This document shows, one piece after another, positions 20,403 through 33,800 of a DNA stretch of 64,000 bases. Source of the DNA: Lentzea waywayandensis (lineage in GTDB: Bacteria > Actinomycetota > Actinomycetes > Mycobacteriales > Pseudonocardiaceae); NCBI RefSeq assembly GCF_900115955.1, contig NZ_FOYL01000002.1:62001-126000 (forward strand), in the 5' to 3' direction. The notes under the pieces were generated by a model. It ran no database searches, was not told where the DNA came from, and saw nothing but the letters and a program-made list of their open reading frames with translations. How positions within the stretch are numbered: the stretch's first letter is position 1; each line of letters opens with the position of its first letter. The position numbers were made by a program, and so were the translations under genes.

Positions 20403-23400
20403 TCACCCACCCATCTGCTTGAGCACGGCCGCGAGACTCGCCTGATCGATGTTGGCCAGCGGGAAGTCGGACGGGGTGACGCCGCCGGCCCCTGACTGGC
20501 AGTGCTCCACCAACTCCCGCAGCACGTCCACATAACGCGCCGCGAGTCGCTCGACGGTCCCCTGCCTGTGCACGTTGGCGCTGAAATACCATTCGACCAG
20601 CAGACGGCCGTCCGATGTCTGTTCGACTTCGATCTGGAGCAGATGCGAACGGCTTCCCTGCTCGTTCTCCGTCGGTCCGCAGAGATCGGCGGGCAGTTCC
20701 CGACGAATCAGCCCGACCGCGTCGTCGCCCGCCGCGTCGAATGCGCCGAGGTAGTTGAACAACACGGGCCGCGCCGATGCGGTGACCAATCGTTCGTCGC
20801 GTTCCAGATAACGGAGAAGCCCGTATCCGACACCGCGCCGCGGCACAGTCCGCAACTGTTCCTTGACCGCCTTGATCAGCTCGCCGCTGTCGGTCAGCCT
20901 GCTGTGCCGCAGACGCACCGGGAAGATCGACGTGAACCACCCGACGGTCCGGGACAGGTCGACGCCGTCGGCGATCGCCTCGCGGCCGTGGCTCTCGAGG
21001 TCGATCGTGACGTCACCGGTGCCGGCCCACTCGCCCAGGGTCTTGAACAGCGCGGCCAGCAGCAGGTCGTTGATCTGCGTCCGATAGGCCTTGTGGGCCT
21101 CGCCGAGCAACACCTCGGTGGACTTCGCGTCGAGCCAGGTGCGCACGGTGTCGGCCGACGCCTCGGTGTTGGCACCGCGGCTGTCGACGGGCACCGCGGT
21201 GACCCGCTCGGTCTGCGCCGCCCAGTGATCGCGTTCGGCAGCGGGGTCGTCGGCGTGCAGCACCTCGGCCCACTGCTGGAACGAGGTCGTCTTCGGCCCG
21301 AGCGATCCGCTTCGGTAGGCGGTATCAAGGTCTTCCAGCAGGACGTTCCACGCCACGCCGTCCATGACGAAGTGGTGCGCGGTGAGCCCCAGCCACGCCG
21401 GGGCGGCACCGCGGTCGAAGTACAGCGCGGCCACCAGCGGACCGTCTGCCAGGCGCAACGACGTCTGCGCCGCGGTCATGTGCGCGATGACCTCGTCGTC
21501 GTCCTGGGCGGTGACGACGCGCAGGACTCCTTCCAGTTCACCGTCGTTGTCCTGCACCCAGACGTCCCCGTCCTGGCGGAACCTCATGCGCAGGGCGTCG
21601 TGGTGGGCGAGCACGGTGTCGAGCGCCCGCGCGAGCTTCGCCGGATCGGTGCCGGCCGCCAGCTCGAACACTCCCGACCAGTTCCAGTGGTCGCGGTCGG
21701 GGATGTCCTGCTCCACGAACCAGTGCTGAATCGGCGTGAGCGGGACCGGACCGGCGACGACACCCTGTTCGGCAAGCATGGCCTGGGGTGTGTCGCGCAC
21801 GACGGGTGCAAGCTCGGCGATGGTCTGGTGGGCGAACACGTCCGCCACGTCCACACCCAGACCGGCCGCGCGTGCCCGCGCCACGATCTGCAGACTCAGG
21901 ATCGAGTCGCCGCCAAGCTCGAAGAAGTTGTCGTGCACGCCAACGCGTTCCAGGCCCAGCACCTGCGACCACACCTCGGCCAGAACGTCCTCAATGGACG
22001 TACGAGGCGCCTCGAAGACCTCGGCCGCCGTCTCGGGCTCGGGGTCGGGCAGGCCGTTGCGGTCGACCTTGCCGTTCGGGGTGAGCGGGAGCCTGTCCAG
22101 TGCCACGAACACCGATGGCACCAGGTAGTCCGGCACCCGCTCGCGCAACCATGACCGCAGGTCCTTCGAGCTGAACTCGCCTTCCGCGACGACGTACGCG
22201 ACGAGCCGCTTGCCGCCGTGCGGGCCGCCGTCCCGTGCCACCACAACGACATCACGCACACCGGCGTGGTCGCCGATGACGACCTCGACCTCACCCGGTT
22301 CGACGCGGTAGCCGCGGATCTTGACCTGTTCGTCGACCCGGCCGAGGAACTCGATCGTGCCGTCTGAGCGCCATTTCGCCCGGTCGCCCGTGCGGTAGAG
22401 CCGGCCACCGGCCATGCCGAAGACGTCCGGCACGAACCGTTCCGCGGTCAGGTCCGGCCGATTCACATAGCCACGAGCCACACCCGGACCACCGACCAGC
22501 AGCTCACCCGGAACTCCGACAGGGGCCGGGCACATCGCGTCGTCGACGATGACGGCGCGGGCCCCGGCGAGCGGCGTGCCGATGGGTACGACGGCCTGCG
22601 GGTGGTCGTCGCCGACCGGGTGGAAGATCGAGTCGATCGCGGCCTCGGTCACGCCGAACACGTTGCCCGGTATCGCGTTCGGCGCCACCTCGGCCACCGC
22701 AGTGGTGAGCGCGTCGTGCGTCCACATGTCGGTGCCGGAGATCACGAGCCGCAGGCTCTCGATCGGCCCGGCGCTGCGGCAGTGTGCCGCCAGATCCCGC
22801 AGGAGCATGCCCGGCACGATCTCCGCGATCGCGACACCGTCATTAGAAAGCGTGCTGTGCAAGGACTCCACGGAGACGTGCTCGTCGTGCGGCAGGAACA
22901 CCACGGTCTGGCCGAACGCCAGCGCACGGGTCATGTCGCCGATGGAGACGTCGAAGCCCGGACCGGACATCGACAACACCGGGCCTGGGCCACCCAACTC
23001 GGCCAGCCCGTCCCGCCAACCCGCGACATAGGACGAGAGAGCGGCATGGGTGACGGCCACGCCCTTCGGGCGGCCGGTCGAGCCTGAGGTGTAGGCGATG
23101 TACGCCAGTGCGGAGGGGTCGATCGGGGTGGGCGACGGACCCGCGTTCACGGCCAAGCCGTCCACCAGCAGCACCTCCCCGCCGAACCCGGCCAACTCCC
23201 CCACCAACGCCGACACCGTGACCACAGCCACCACCCCGGCATCAGCCAGCAGGAACTCCAGCCGTTCAGCAGGAAGACCAGGATTGACCGGCACGTACAC
23301 GCCACCGGAACGCAGCACGCCCTGGAACGCCACCGCCAACTCGATCCCGCGCGGCACCAGCACGGCGACCGGCGACTCCACCGTCACACCAGCCCGCTGA

Positions 23401-24870
23401 AGCCGAGCAGCCAACGCATCCGCCCGTGCGTCGAGCTCGGCGAACGTCAGGCGCTCGTCACCGCACTTCGCGGCCACGGCGTCGGTGTGCGCCCAGCCGT
23501 GGATCAGCTCGGGCACCGGCCGTTCGGCGACCGGTACCGGGGTCTCGCCCTGGGCGACGAGCGCGGCGGCCTGGTCCGGACGCTGCAACGGCAGCTCGGC
23601 GACGGGCAGTTCCGGCTCGTGGGCTACGGCGGTGAGGACGACGACGAGCTGGTCGAGAACGCGTTCGATCGTGGCCGCGTCGAACGCCGCCGTGGAGAAC
23701 TCGGCCTCGATCTTGAGCGTGGCCTCCAGGTCGACCGCGAAGGTGAGCGGGTAGTTGCCCTGCTCGACGGACTCGACGGCGTCGGCCCAGTCCTCGCCGG
23801 CGTCGGCGGGTGCCTCCTCCTGCGGGTAGTTGCCGAACACGACGATGCTGTCGAACAACCCGCGGCCGTGCGGCACGGCGGACCACCGCTGCACGTCGAC
23901 CAGCGGCGTGAACTCGAACCGTTGCAACGCGACCTGGTTGTCCCGCAGCTCGTGCAACCACGTCGAGAACGGCGTCCTGCCGGGGATCGCGGCCCGCACC
24001 GGCAGCGTGTTGATGAACAACCCGACCATCGACTCGACCCCGGCCAGATCGGCCGGGCGCCCCGACACGGTCAGGCCGAACACCACGTCGTCCTCGCCCG
24101 AGCCGGCGGACAGGACCTTGGCCCACGCCGCCTGCACGACCGTCGACAACGTGACGCGTTCGCGCCTGGCCAGTTCCACGAGCCTGGTGGTGACGTGCTC
24201 GTCGAGGTCCGTGCGCCGCCGGTCCTGGGCGTAGTGGCTCGCGGCCAGGCGGTCCACCGGCAACGCCGTGGGCGCCTCGAACCCGTCCAGGTAGGTGCGC
24301 CAGAACCCTTCGGTGGCAGCGGGATCGCGCCGGCCGAGCCAGGCGATGTAGTCGCGGTACGGACGCACCGGTCGCAGCGCCTGCCGCTGGTACGCGGCGG
24401 ACACCTCGTCCATCACGACGGGCAGGCTCCACCCGTCGCACAAACCCTGGTAGAGGCCCCAGATCAGCCAGTTCTGCCCGTCACCCCGGTCGACCAGGTA
24501 CAGGCGCGTCAGCGGCGGCCGCGCCAGGTCGAACCCGAGCGCGCGGTCGTCGGTCAGGAGATCCTGGAGCCGCTGCTGTTGCGCGGCCTCGTCCAGCTCC
24601 GACCAGTCGTGGGTGGTCAGCGGCACGTGGACGTCGGCCAGCACGATCTGCACCGGTTCGCTGACGCCCTCCCACACGAACCCGCTCCGGAGCGCGGCGT
24701 GGCGGCTGATCACCTGACGCCACGCTTCGGCCAGCCGTTCGGCGTCGATCGGACCGGCCAGGTCGTAGACGCCCTGACCCCAGTAGAGCCCGTCGCCTTC
24801 TTCCGGGGCGCCGACGACACCGAACAACATGCCCGACTGCACCGGTGCCAGCCGGTAGACGTCCACAAGG
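20403..24870 (-). other. Giant NRPS module 6 (C-A-T-E), last module, C active site YQGLCDG
   Basis: The C motif lies at 24432-24452. The A domain has one copy of the 13-residue unit. The E domain is the most divergent of the six (HHFVMDGVAW, HSRLTDSGELIKAVKEQL) but keeps its catalytic motifs. After it come TPSDFPLANI and a short helix-like tail that could dock with the N-terminus of the second NRPS. Confidence 0.82.
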
Positions 24871-27800
24871 GACGGACTGCGTCTGGCCAGGCCGTCGACT
24901 TCGGCCTGGGTGAGGGACGCCAGCGGGAAGTCCGAGGGCGTGAACCCACAGACGGCCGACCGGCAGTGCTCGACCAGATCGCGCAACGCCTCGACGTACC
25001 GTGCCGCGACCCGTTCGACGGTGGCGGTGTCATGGCTGTTGGTCGAGTGGAACCACTCGATCGACAACCGGCCGTCGGCGGTCTGCTGCACCTCGAGCTG
25101 CACCAGGTGCGACCGCGTCCCGCCTTCACCTTCGCTCGGCCCGGCCAGGTCGCCGTCCAGTTCGCGGCGGATCAACCCGGCGGAGTCGTCCGCGTCGTAC
25201 CCGCCGAGGTAGTTGAACAACACCGGCCTGGCCGGCGCCTCGGTCAGCTCGTTCCGCAGCCAGCGCAACACGCCGTAGCCCACGCCACGGCGCGGCACCG
25301 CCCGCAGCTGTTCCTTCACCGACTTGATCGCCGTCGCCGGGTCGCGCTCGTTCGTGAGGCGCACCGGGAAGATCGACGTGAACCACCCGACGGTGCGAGA
25401 CAGGTCCGCGCCCTCGCGGCCGTGGCTCTCCAGGTCGACCGTGACGTGATCGGTGCCTGCCCACTCACCCAACGCCTGTGCCAAGGCCGCGAGCAGCAGG
25501 TCGTTGCCTTGCGTGCGATACGCCTTGTGCGCGTCGCCGAGCAGGGCCGCCGTCGTGTCCGCGTCCAGCCACGACTGCACGATCGCCTCGGACGCGTCCG
25601 TGTTCGGTCCGTCGCCGTCGGCAGGAAGCGTCACCACGTCCGCGGTCGCCGCAACCCAGTGCTCACGTTCGCTGCCGGCGTCGTCGTCCTGCAACTGCAA
25701 CGCCCACTGCTGGAACGACGTCGTTTTCGGCCCGAGTCTGCCGCCGTTGTAGGCGGTGTCGAGGTCTTCCAGCAACACGTTCCACGACACGCCGTCCATC
25801 ACCAGGTGATGGACGGTCAGTCCCAGCCACGCAGGCTGCTCGCCGCGTTCGAAGTACACGGCAGCAAGGAGCGGGCCGTCGGCCAGGCGCAACGACTTCT
25901 GCGCCGCGGTCATCTCCGTGACCACGTCCCCTTGGACAACGCGTAGGAACCCGCCGTCGACCGGAGCGTGGTACTGGCTTTCCGGGGTGAACCGGATGCG
26001 CAGCGCGTCGTGGTGCGCCACCACGGCATCGAGTGCCCGGCTCAGTCGGGCCGGATCGGTGCCGGGTGCGAGTTCGAAGATGCCGGACCAGTTCCAGTGG
26101 TCGCGGTTCGGGATGTCCTGTGCCAGGAACCAGTGCTGGATCGGCGTCAGCGGCACCGGTCCGGTGACGATCCCCTGCTCGGCGCTGGTCGCCTCCGGGG
26201 CGTTGCGCACGACCGGCGCCAACTCGGCCACCGACTGATGGGCGAACACGTCGGCCACGTCGATGCCGAGTCCGGCGGCGCGGGCCCGAGCCACGATCTG
26301 CAGACTCAGGATCGAGTCGCCACCGAGCTCGAAGAAGTTGTCATGAACGCCAACACGTTCGACACCCAGAACACCGCCCCACACGGCGGCGAGCGTCTCC
26401 TCGGCGGCGGTCCGTGGCGCGACGTACGCCTCGCCCGTCCTCTCCGGCTCGGGATCGGGCAGGCCTCGCCTGTCGACCTTGCCGTTGGGCGTCAGCGGCA
26501 GCCGCTCCAACGCGACGAACACCGAAGGCACCAGGTAGTCCGGCACTCGCTCACGCAACCAGGAGCGCAGTTCCAGACCGCTGGCATCCTCGGCCACCAC
26601 GTACGCGACCAGGCGCTTGCCTCCGTGCGGCCCGCCATCCCGTGCCACCACAACGACATCACGCACACCGGGATGGTCACCGATGACTACCTCGACCTCA
26701 CCCGGCTCGACCCGGTAACCGCGGATCTTGACCTGCTCGTCGACCCGGCCGAGGAACTCGATCGTGCCGTCCGAACGCCACTTCGCCCGGTCGCCCGTGC
26801 GGTAGAGCCGACCACCAGACGTGCCGAACACGTCCGGCACGAACCGTTCCGCAGTCAGGTCCGGCCGGCCCACATACCCCTGGGCCACACCGGAACCACC
26901 GACCAGCAGCTCACCCGGCACACCCACCGGAACCGGCCGCAGCGACCCGTCCACCACGAACGCCTGCGCGCCCGCGAGAGGAGTACCGATCGGGACCACA
27001 GCGGCGGGATGGTCCTCGGACACCGGGTGGAAGATCGAGTCGATCGCCGCCTCGGTCACACCGAACACGTTGCCCGGCACCGCGTTCGGTGCCACTTCTG
27101 CCACCGCGGTGGTCAGCGCGTCGTGTGTCCACATGTCGGTACCGGAGATCACCAGACGCAGGCTCTCGATCGGCCCGGCGCTGCGGCAGTGTGCTGCCAG
27201 GTCACGCAGGAGCATGCCCGGCACGATTTCCGCGATCGCCACGTCATGCGTACGCAGCGTGTGATGCAACGACTCGACCGACACGTGCTCGTCGTGCGGC
27301 AGGAACACCACCGTCTGACCGAACGCCAAGGCCCGTGTCATGTCCCCAATGGACACGTCGAACCCAGGGCCTGACATCGACAGCACCGTGCCCGGTCCGC
27401 CCAGCGCGGCCAACCCGTCACGCCACCCCGCCACATAGCTCGACAACGCGCCGTGGGTGACGGCGACGCCCTTGGGACGCCCGGTCGAACCCGAGGTATA
27501 AGCCACATAGGCCAAGGCAGAGGGGTCAATCGAGGTGGGCGACCAGCCGGAGCCGGTGGACAGGTCGATCGGGCCGAGCGGCAGGCGGGCGTCTTCGGAC
27601 ACGCCGTCCACCAGCAGCACCTCCCCGCCGAACCCGACCAACTCCCCCACCAAGGCCGACGTCGTGGCCACCGCCACCACCCCGGCATCAGCCAGCAGGA
27701 ACGCCAGCCGTTCAGCAGGAAGCCCGGGGTTGATCGGCACGTACACGCCACCTGCGCGCAGAACCCCCTGGAAAGCGACCGCCAGCTCAAGTCCACGCGG

Positions 27801-30800
27801 CACCAGAACAGCAACCGACGAGCCGACCGCAACACCGGCCTGCTGAAGCCGAGCGGCCAGAGCATCGGCCCGAGCACCCAACTCCGCGAACGTGAGCCGT
27901 TCGTCGCCGCAGATGACGGCGACATCGGACGAAGCCCATCCGGCGACCAGGTCCGGCACCGGCCGTTCGGCCGCCGGCGTTGCCGTGCTGCCCCATCCGA
28001 CGATCTCGGCGGCCTGGGCCGGGCGGTGCAGCGGAATGTCCCGAACGAGCAGGTCCGGCCGCCGCGCCACCGCCGTCAGCACGACCGCGAGTTGGTCGAG
28101 GATCCGTTCGACCGTCGCGGCGTCGAACGCCGCCGTGGAGAACTCGGCCTCGATCTTGAGCGTGGCCTCCAGGTCGACCGCGAAGGTGAGCGGGTAGTTG
28201 CCCTGCTCCACCGAGTCGGTGGCCTGCAACCAGTCCTCGCCCAGGTCCTCCGGCAGTTCCTCCTGCGGGTAGTTGCCGAACACCACGATGCTGTCGAACA
28301 ACGCTCTGCCGTGCGGCACGGCCGACCACCGTTGCACGTCCACCAACGGCGTCCATTCGAACCGCTGCACCGCGACCTGGTTGTCCCGCAGGTCGTGCAG
28401 CCACGAGGTGAACGGCACGTCCGCGGGCACGACCGCCCGCACCGGCAGCGTGTTGATGAAGAGGCCGACGATCGACTCGACCCCGGCCAGGTCCGCCGGG
28501 CGGCCGGACACGGTCAGGCCGAACACGACGTCGTCCTCGCCCGCGGTGTCCGCCAGGACCTTGGCCCACGCGGCCTGCACGACCGTCGACAACGTCACGC
28601 GTTCGCGCCGGGCCAGTGCCACCAGCTCGGCCGTCACGTCGTCGTCGAGGTGGGTGCGCCGGCGATCCTGGTCGTAGTGGCTCGCGGCCAACCGGTCCGC
28701 GGGCAGCGGCGTCGGCGCCTCGAACTCGCCCAGATAGTTGCGCCAGAAGGCTTCCGGCTCGGCCGGGTCACGCCCGTCCAGCCAGGCGATGAAGTCCCGG
28801 TAGGGCCGGGTCGGTTCGAGGGTGCTGCCCTGGTAGGCGGCGGACACCTCGTCCATCACGACGGGCAGGCTCCACCCGTCGCACAAACCCTGGTAGAGAC
28901 CCCAGATCAGCCAGTTCTGCCCGTTGCCGCGGTCTACGACGTACAGACGCATCAGCGGCGGGCGGGCGAGGTCGAAGCCGAGCGCGCGGTCGTCCGCCAG
29001 CAACTCCTGCAACCGCACCTGCTGCGTGGCCTCGTCGAGACCCGACCAGTCGTGGGCCGTCAACGGCACCTCGACATCGCCGAGCACGACCTGAACCGGC
29101 TCGGCGACGCCCTCCCACACGAACCCGCTGCGCAGGGACGCGTGCCGGGCGATCACTTCACGCCACGCCGCCGCGAACCGCTCGACGTCGATCGGGCCGG
29201 CCAGGTCGTAGACGCTCTGTCCCCAGTAGAGGCCGTCGACAGGAGAGCCCACGACGCCGAACAACATGCCCGACTGCACCGGCGCCAACCGATACACGTC
29301 CACCAGCGGATAACGTCCCGCGAGCCCGTCGATCTCGCCCTGTGCCAGCGACGCCAGCGGGAAGTCCGACGGCGTAAAGGCCGAGACCCCAGACCGGCAA
29401 TGCGCCACCAACGCGCGCAACGCCTCGACGTACCGAGCCGCGACCCGTTCGACGGTGGCGGTGTCGTGCCGGTTGGTCGAGTGGAACCACTCGATCGACA
29501 ACCGGCCGTCGGCGGTCTGCTGCACCTCGAGCTGCACCAGGTGCGACCGCGTCCCACCCTCGCCCTCGCTGGGCCCGGCCAGGTCGCCGTCCAGCTCTCG
29601 ACGGATCAGTCCGGTGGAGTCGTTCGCGTCGTATGCGCCGAGGTAGTTGAACAACACCGGCCTGTCCGGAGCACCGGCCAGATCGTCCTGCAACCAACGC
29701 AAAGCGCCGTACCCGACACCGCGGCGCGGCACCGCCCGCAGTTCCTCCTTCACCGACTTGATCGCCGTGCCGGGATCGGTGTGACTGCTCAGCCTCACTG
29801 GGAAGATCGACGTGAACCACCCGACGGTGCGAGACAGGTCCGCGCCCTCACGGCCGTGGCTCTCCAGGTCGACCGTGACGTGATCGCTGCCGGTCCACTC
29901 ACCCAGAGTCTGAGCGAGAGCGGTCAGCAACAGGTCCTGGCCCTGCGTGCGGTACGCCTTGTGCACCTCGCCCAACAGCGACGCGGTCGTCTCGGCGTCC
30001 AGCCACGACTGCACGATCGCCTCGGACGCGGCGCTGTTCGGGCCGTCGCCGTCGGCAGGAAGCTCGGCCACGTCCGCGGTCGCGGCGATCCAGTGGTCGC
30101 GTTCGCCGTCGTCCGCCTTCAGTTGCAACGCCCACTGCTGGAACGACGTGGTCTTCGGCGCGAGCTTTCCACCTCGGTAGACGGTGTCGAGGTCTTCCAG
30201 CAACACGTTCCACGACACGCCATCCATCACCAGGTGATGCACGGTCAAACCCAGCCACGCAGGCTCATCGCCACGATCAAAGAACACGGCTGCGATGAGC
30301 GGGCCATCGGCCAGACTCAACGACTTCTGCGACGCAGTCATCTCCGCGACCACGTCGTGCGCACCAGTGACACGCAGGTGGCCCGAAGTCTCGATGCCGG
30401 CGTTGTACTGGCTGTCCGGGGTGAACCGGATGCGCAGCGCGTCGTGGTGCGCCACCACAGCGTCGAGCGCCCGGCTCAGTCGATCCGGGTCGGTGCCGGG
30501 CGCCAGCTCGAAGATGCCGGACCAGTTCCAGTGGTCGCGGTTCGGGATGTCCTGCGCCAGGAACCAACGCTGAATCGGTGTGAACGGCACAGGCCCGGTG
30601 ACGACCCCCTGCTCGGCCAGCGTCACCGCAGGAGCGTCACGCACCGCCAGAGCCAGCTCGGCAATCGTCTGGTGCGCGAACACGTCCGCCACTTCGACAC
30701 CCAGACCGGCCGCACGAACGCGAGCGACGATCTGCAGGCTCAGAATCGAGTCGCCACCGAGCTCGAAGAAGTTGTCGTGCACGCCAACGCGTTCCGTGCC

Positions 30801-33800
30801 CAGCACCTGCGACCAGACGGCCGCCAGCGTTTCCTCGGCAGCGGTCCGGGGCGCCTCGTAGGCATCGGTGGTCTCGGGTTCGGGGGCGGGCAGACCTCGC
30901 CGGTCCACCTTCCCGTTCGGTGTCAGCGGCAACCGCTCCAGCGCCACGAACACCGACGGCACCAGGTAGTCCGGAACCCGCTCCCGCAACCAAGAACGCA
31001 GCGCCGAACCGCTGAACTCACCTTCCGCAACGACGTACGCAACCAGCCGCTTGCCGCCGTGCGGACCGCCATCCCTCGCCACCACAACCACATCACGCAC
31101 GTCGGGGTGATCGCCGATGACGACCTCGACCTCACCAGGCTCGACCCGATAACCACGGATCTTCACCTGCTCATCGACACGACCCAGGAACTCGATCGTC
31201 CCGTCCGCACGCCACCGAGCCCGGTCGCCCGTCCGGTACAAACGCTCGCCGGAGCCGCTGAACACATCGGGCACGAACCGTTCCGCGGTCAGGTCGGGCC
31301 GGCCCACATAGCCTTGGGCCACACCGGAACCACCGACCAGCAGCTCACCCGGCACACCCACCGGAACCGGCCGCAGCGACCCGTCCACCACGAACGCCTG
31401 AGCACCGGCCAACGGCGTGCCGATCGGCACCACCGCCGCCGCGTGATCGTCGGTCACGGCGTGGAAGATCGAGTCGATCGCGGCCTCGGTCACACCGAAC
31501 ACGTTGCCCGGCACCGCATTAGGCGCCACCTCGGCAACAGCGGTCGTCAACGCGTCGTGCGTCCACAGATCGGTGCCCGAGATCACCAGGCGCAGGCTTT
31601 CCACAGGACCAGCGGTCCGGCTGTACGCGGCCAAGTCGCGCAACAACATGCCGGGCACGATCTCCGCGACCTCGACCTCGTGATCCACCAAGGTCTCGTG
31701 CAGCGACTCCACGGTCACGTGCTCGTCGTGCGGCAGGAACACCACGCGCTGACCGAACGCCAACGCACGGGTCATGTCACCGATGGACACGTCGAACCCA
31801 GGGCCTGACATCGACAGGACGGTGCCCGGTCCGCCCAGCGCGGCCAGTCCGTCCCGCCAACCCGCGACGTAGGAGGAGAGAGCGGCGTGGGTGACGGCCA
31901 CGCCTTTTGGGCGGCCGGTTGAGCCTGAGGTGTAGGCGATGTACGCCAGTGCGGAGGGGTCGATCGGGATGGGCGACCAGTCGGGACCCGTGGACGGATC
32001 GATCAGGACGCGCGGGAGGCCGGCGTCTGCGGACAGGTCGATCGGGACGCGCGGCAGATCGGCGTCTGCGGACACGCCGTCCACCAACAGCACCTCCCCG
32101 CCGAACCCGACCAACTCCCCCACCAACACCGAAGTCGTGACCACCGCCACCACCCCGGCATCAGCCAGCAGGAACCCCAGCCGTTCAGCAGGAAGCCCAG
32201 GATTGACCGGCACGTACACGCCACCCGAACGCAACACACCCTGGAACGCCACCGCCAGCTCAAGCCCACGCGGCACCAGCACGGCAACGGACGAGCCGAC
32301 CACCACACCGGTCTGCTGGAGCCGAGCAGCCAACGCATCCGCCCGCGCGCTCAGCTCGGCGAACGTCAGACGTTCCTCACCGCACACCACGGCGACCTCA
32401 GCCGAGGCCCACCCGGCGATCAGCTCCGGCACCGGCCGCTCGGCGGAGGGCACCGGGGTCGCGCCCCACACCACCAACTCCGCCGCCTGCTCGGGACGCT
32501 GCACCGGCACGTCCCGGACGGCGAGCTCAGGCCGTTCCGCCACTGCGGTCAGCACGACCGTGAGCTGGTCGAGGATGCGTTCGACCGTCACAGCGTCGAA
32601 AGCAGCCGTCGAGAACTCCGCCTCGACGCGCAACGTGCGTTCCAGGTCCACGGCGAAGGTGAGCGGGTAGTTGCCCTGCTCGACGGAGTCGGCGGCCTGC
32701 GCCCCGCCCAGATCCTCCGGCAGCTCCTCCTGCGGGTAGTTGCCGAACACCACGATGGAGTCGAACAACGCCCTGCCGTGCGGCACGGCCGACCACCGCT
32801 GCACGTCCACCAACGGCGTGTACTCGAAGCGTTGCAGCGCAACCTGATTGTCCTGCAGCTCGGGCAGCCACGCGCGGAACGGCGTGTCCGTCGGCACCGC
32901 GGCTCGCACCGGCAGCGTGTTGATGAACAGGCCGACCATCGACTCGACTCCGGCCAGGTCGGCCGGGCGGCCGGACACGGTCAGGCCGAACACCACGTCC
33001 TCGTCGCCCGAGTACGTCGACAGCAGCAGCGCCCACGCCGCCTGCACGACCGTCGACAGCGTCACGCGCTCGCGGCGGGCCAGTTCGACCAGCTTGGCGG
33101 TGACGGTCTCGTCCAGGTGCGTGCGGCGCCGGTCCTGGTCGTAGTGGCTCGCGGCCAGCCGATCGACCGGAAGTGCCGTAGGAGCCTCGAAACCGCCCAG
33201 GTAGGTGCGCCAGAACCCTTCGGACTCGGCCGAGTCACGCCGGCCCAGCCACGCGATGAAGTCCCGGTAGGACCGCACGGGCTCAAGAGACTTGCCCTGG
33301 TAGATGGCGGACACCTCGTCCATGACGACGGGCAGACTCCACCCGTCGCACAAACCCTGGTACAGGCCCCACACCAGCCACAGACGACCTTCACCGCGGT
33401 CCACCAGGTACAACCGCGTCAATGGCGGCGCGGCCAGATCGAAGCCCAACGCCCGATCCTCGGCCAGCAGCTCACGCAATCGCGCTTGCTGTTCAGCGTC
33501 GCCGAGACGAGACCAGTCGCGTTGCTCCAGCGGGACATCGACGTCCGCGAGCACGACCTGAACCGGTTCGCTGACGCCCTCCCACACGAAGCCGCTGCGC
33601 AACGCGGCGTGCCGGGCGATCACCGACCGCCAGGCGTCGGCAAGCCGCCCGGTGTCCAGCGGACCGGTCAGGTCGTAGACCCCTTGGCCCCAGTAGAGGC
33701 CGTCGACGGGAGAGCCCGCGACACCGAACAACATGCCCGACTGCACCGGCGCCAACCGGTGCACGTCCACCAGCGGATAGCGCTCAGCCAGCCGGTCGAC

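Noticed and set aside
20403..24870. Loss of active-site residues in the E domains, as in the C domains
   Set aside because: All six E domains of the large NRPS keep HHLVMDG/HHFVMDG, ESHGRE and the SRTVGWF block, so they look functional.
27453..31808. Very long open frame (over 1,400 codons) on the + strand inside the NRPS region, with others like it at 11,730-15,449, 15,861-20,207 and 32,778-36,413
   Set aside because: These are antisense to unmistakable NRPS domains, have Arg/His/Val/Gly-rich translations without any family motif, and arise because GC-rich codons leave few stops on the opposite strand.
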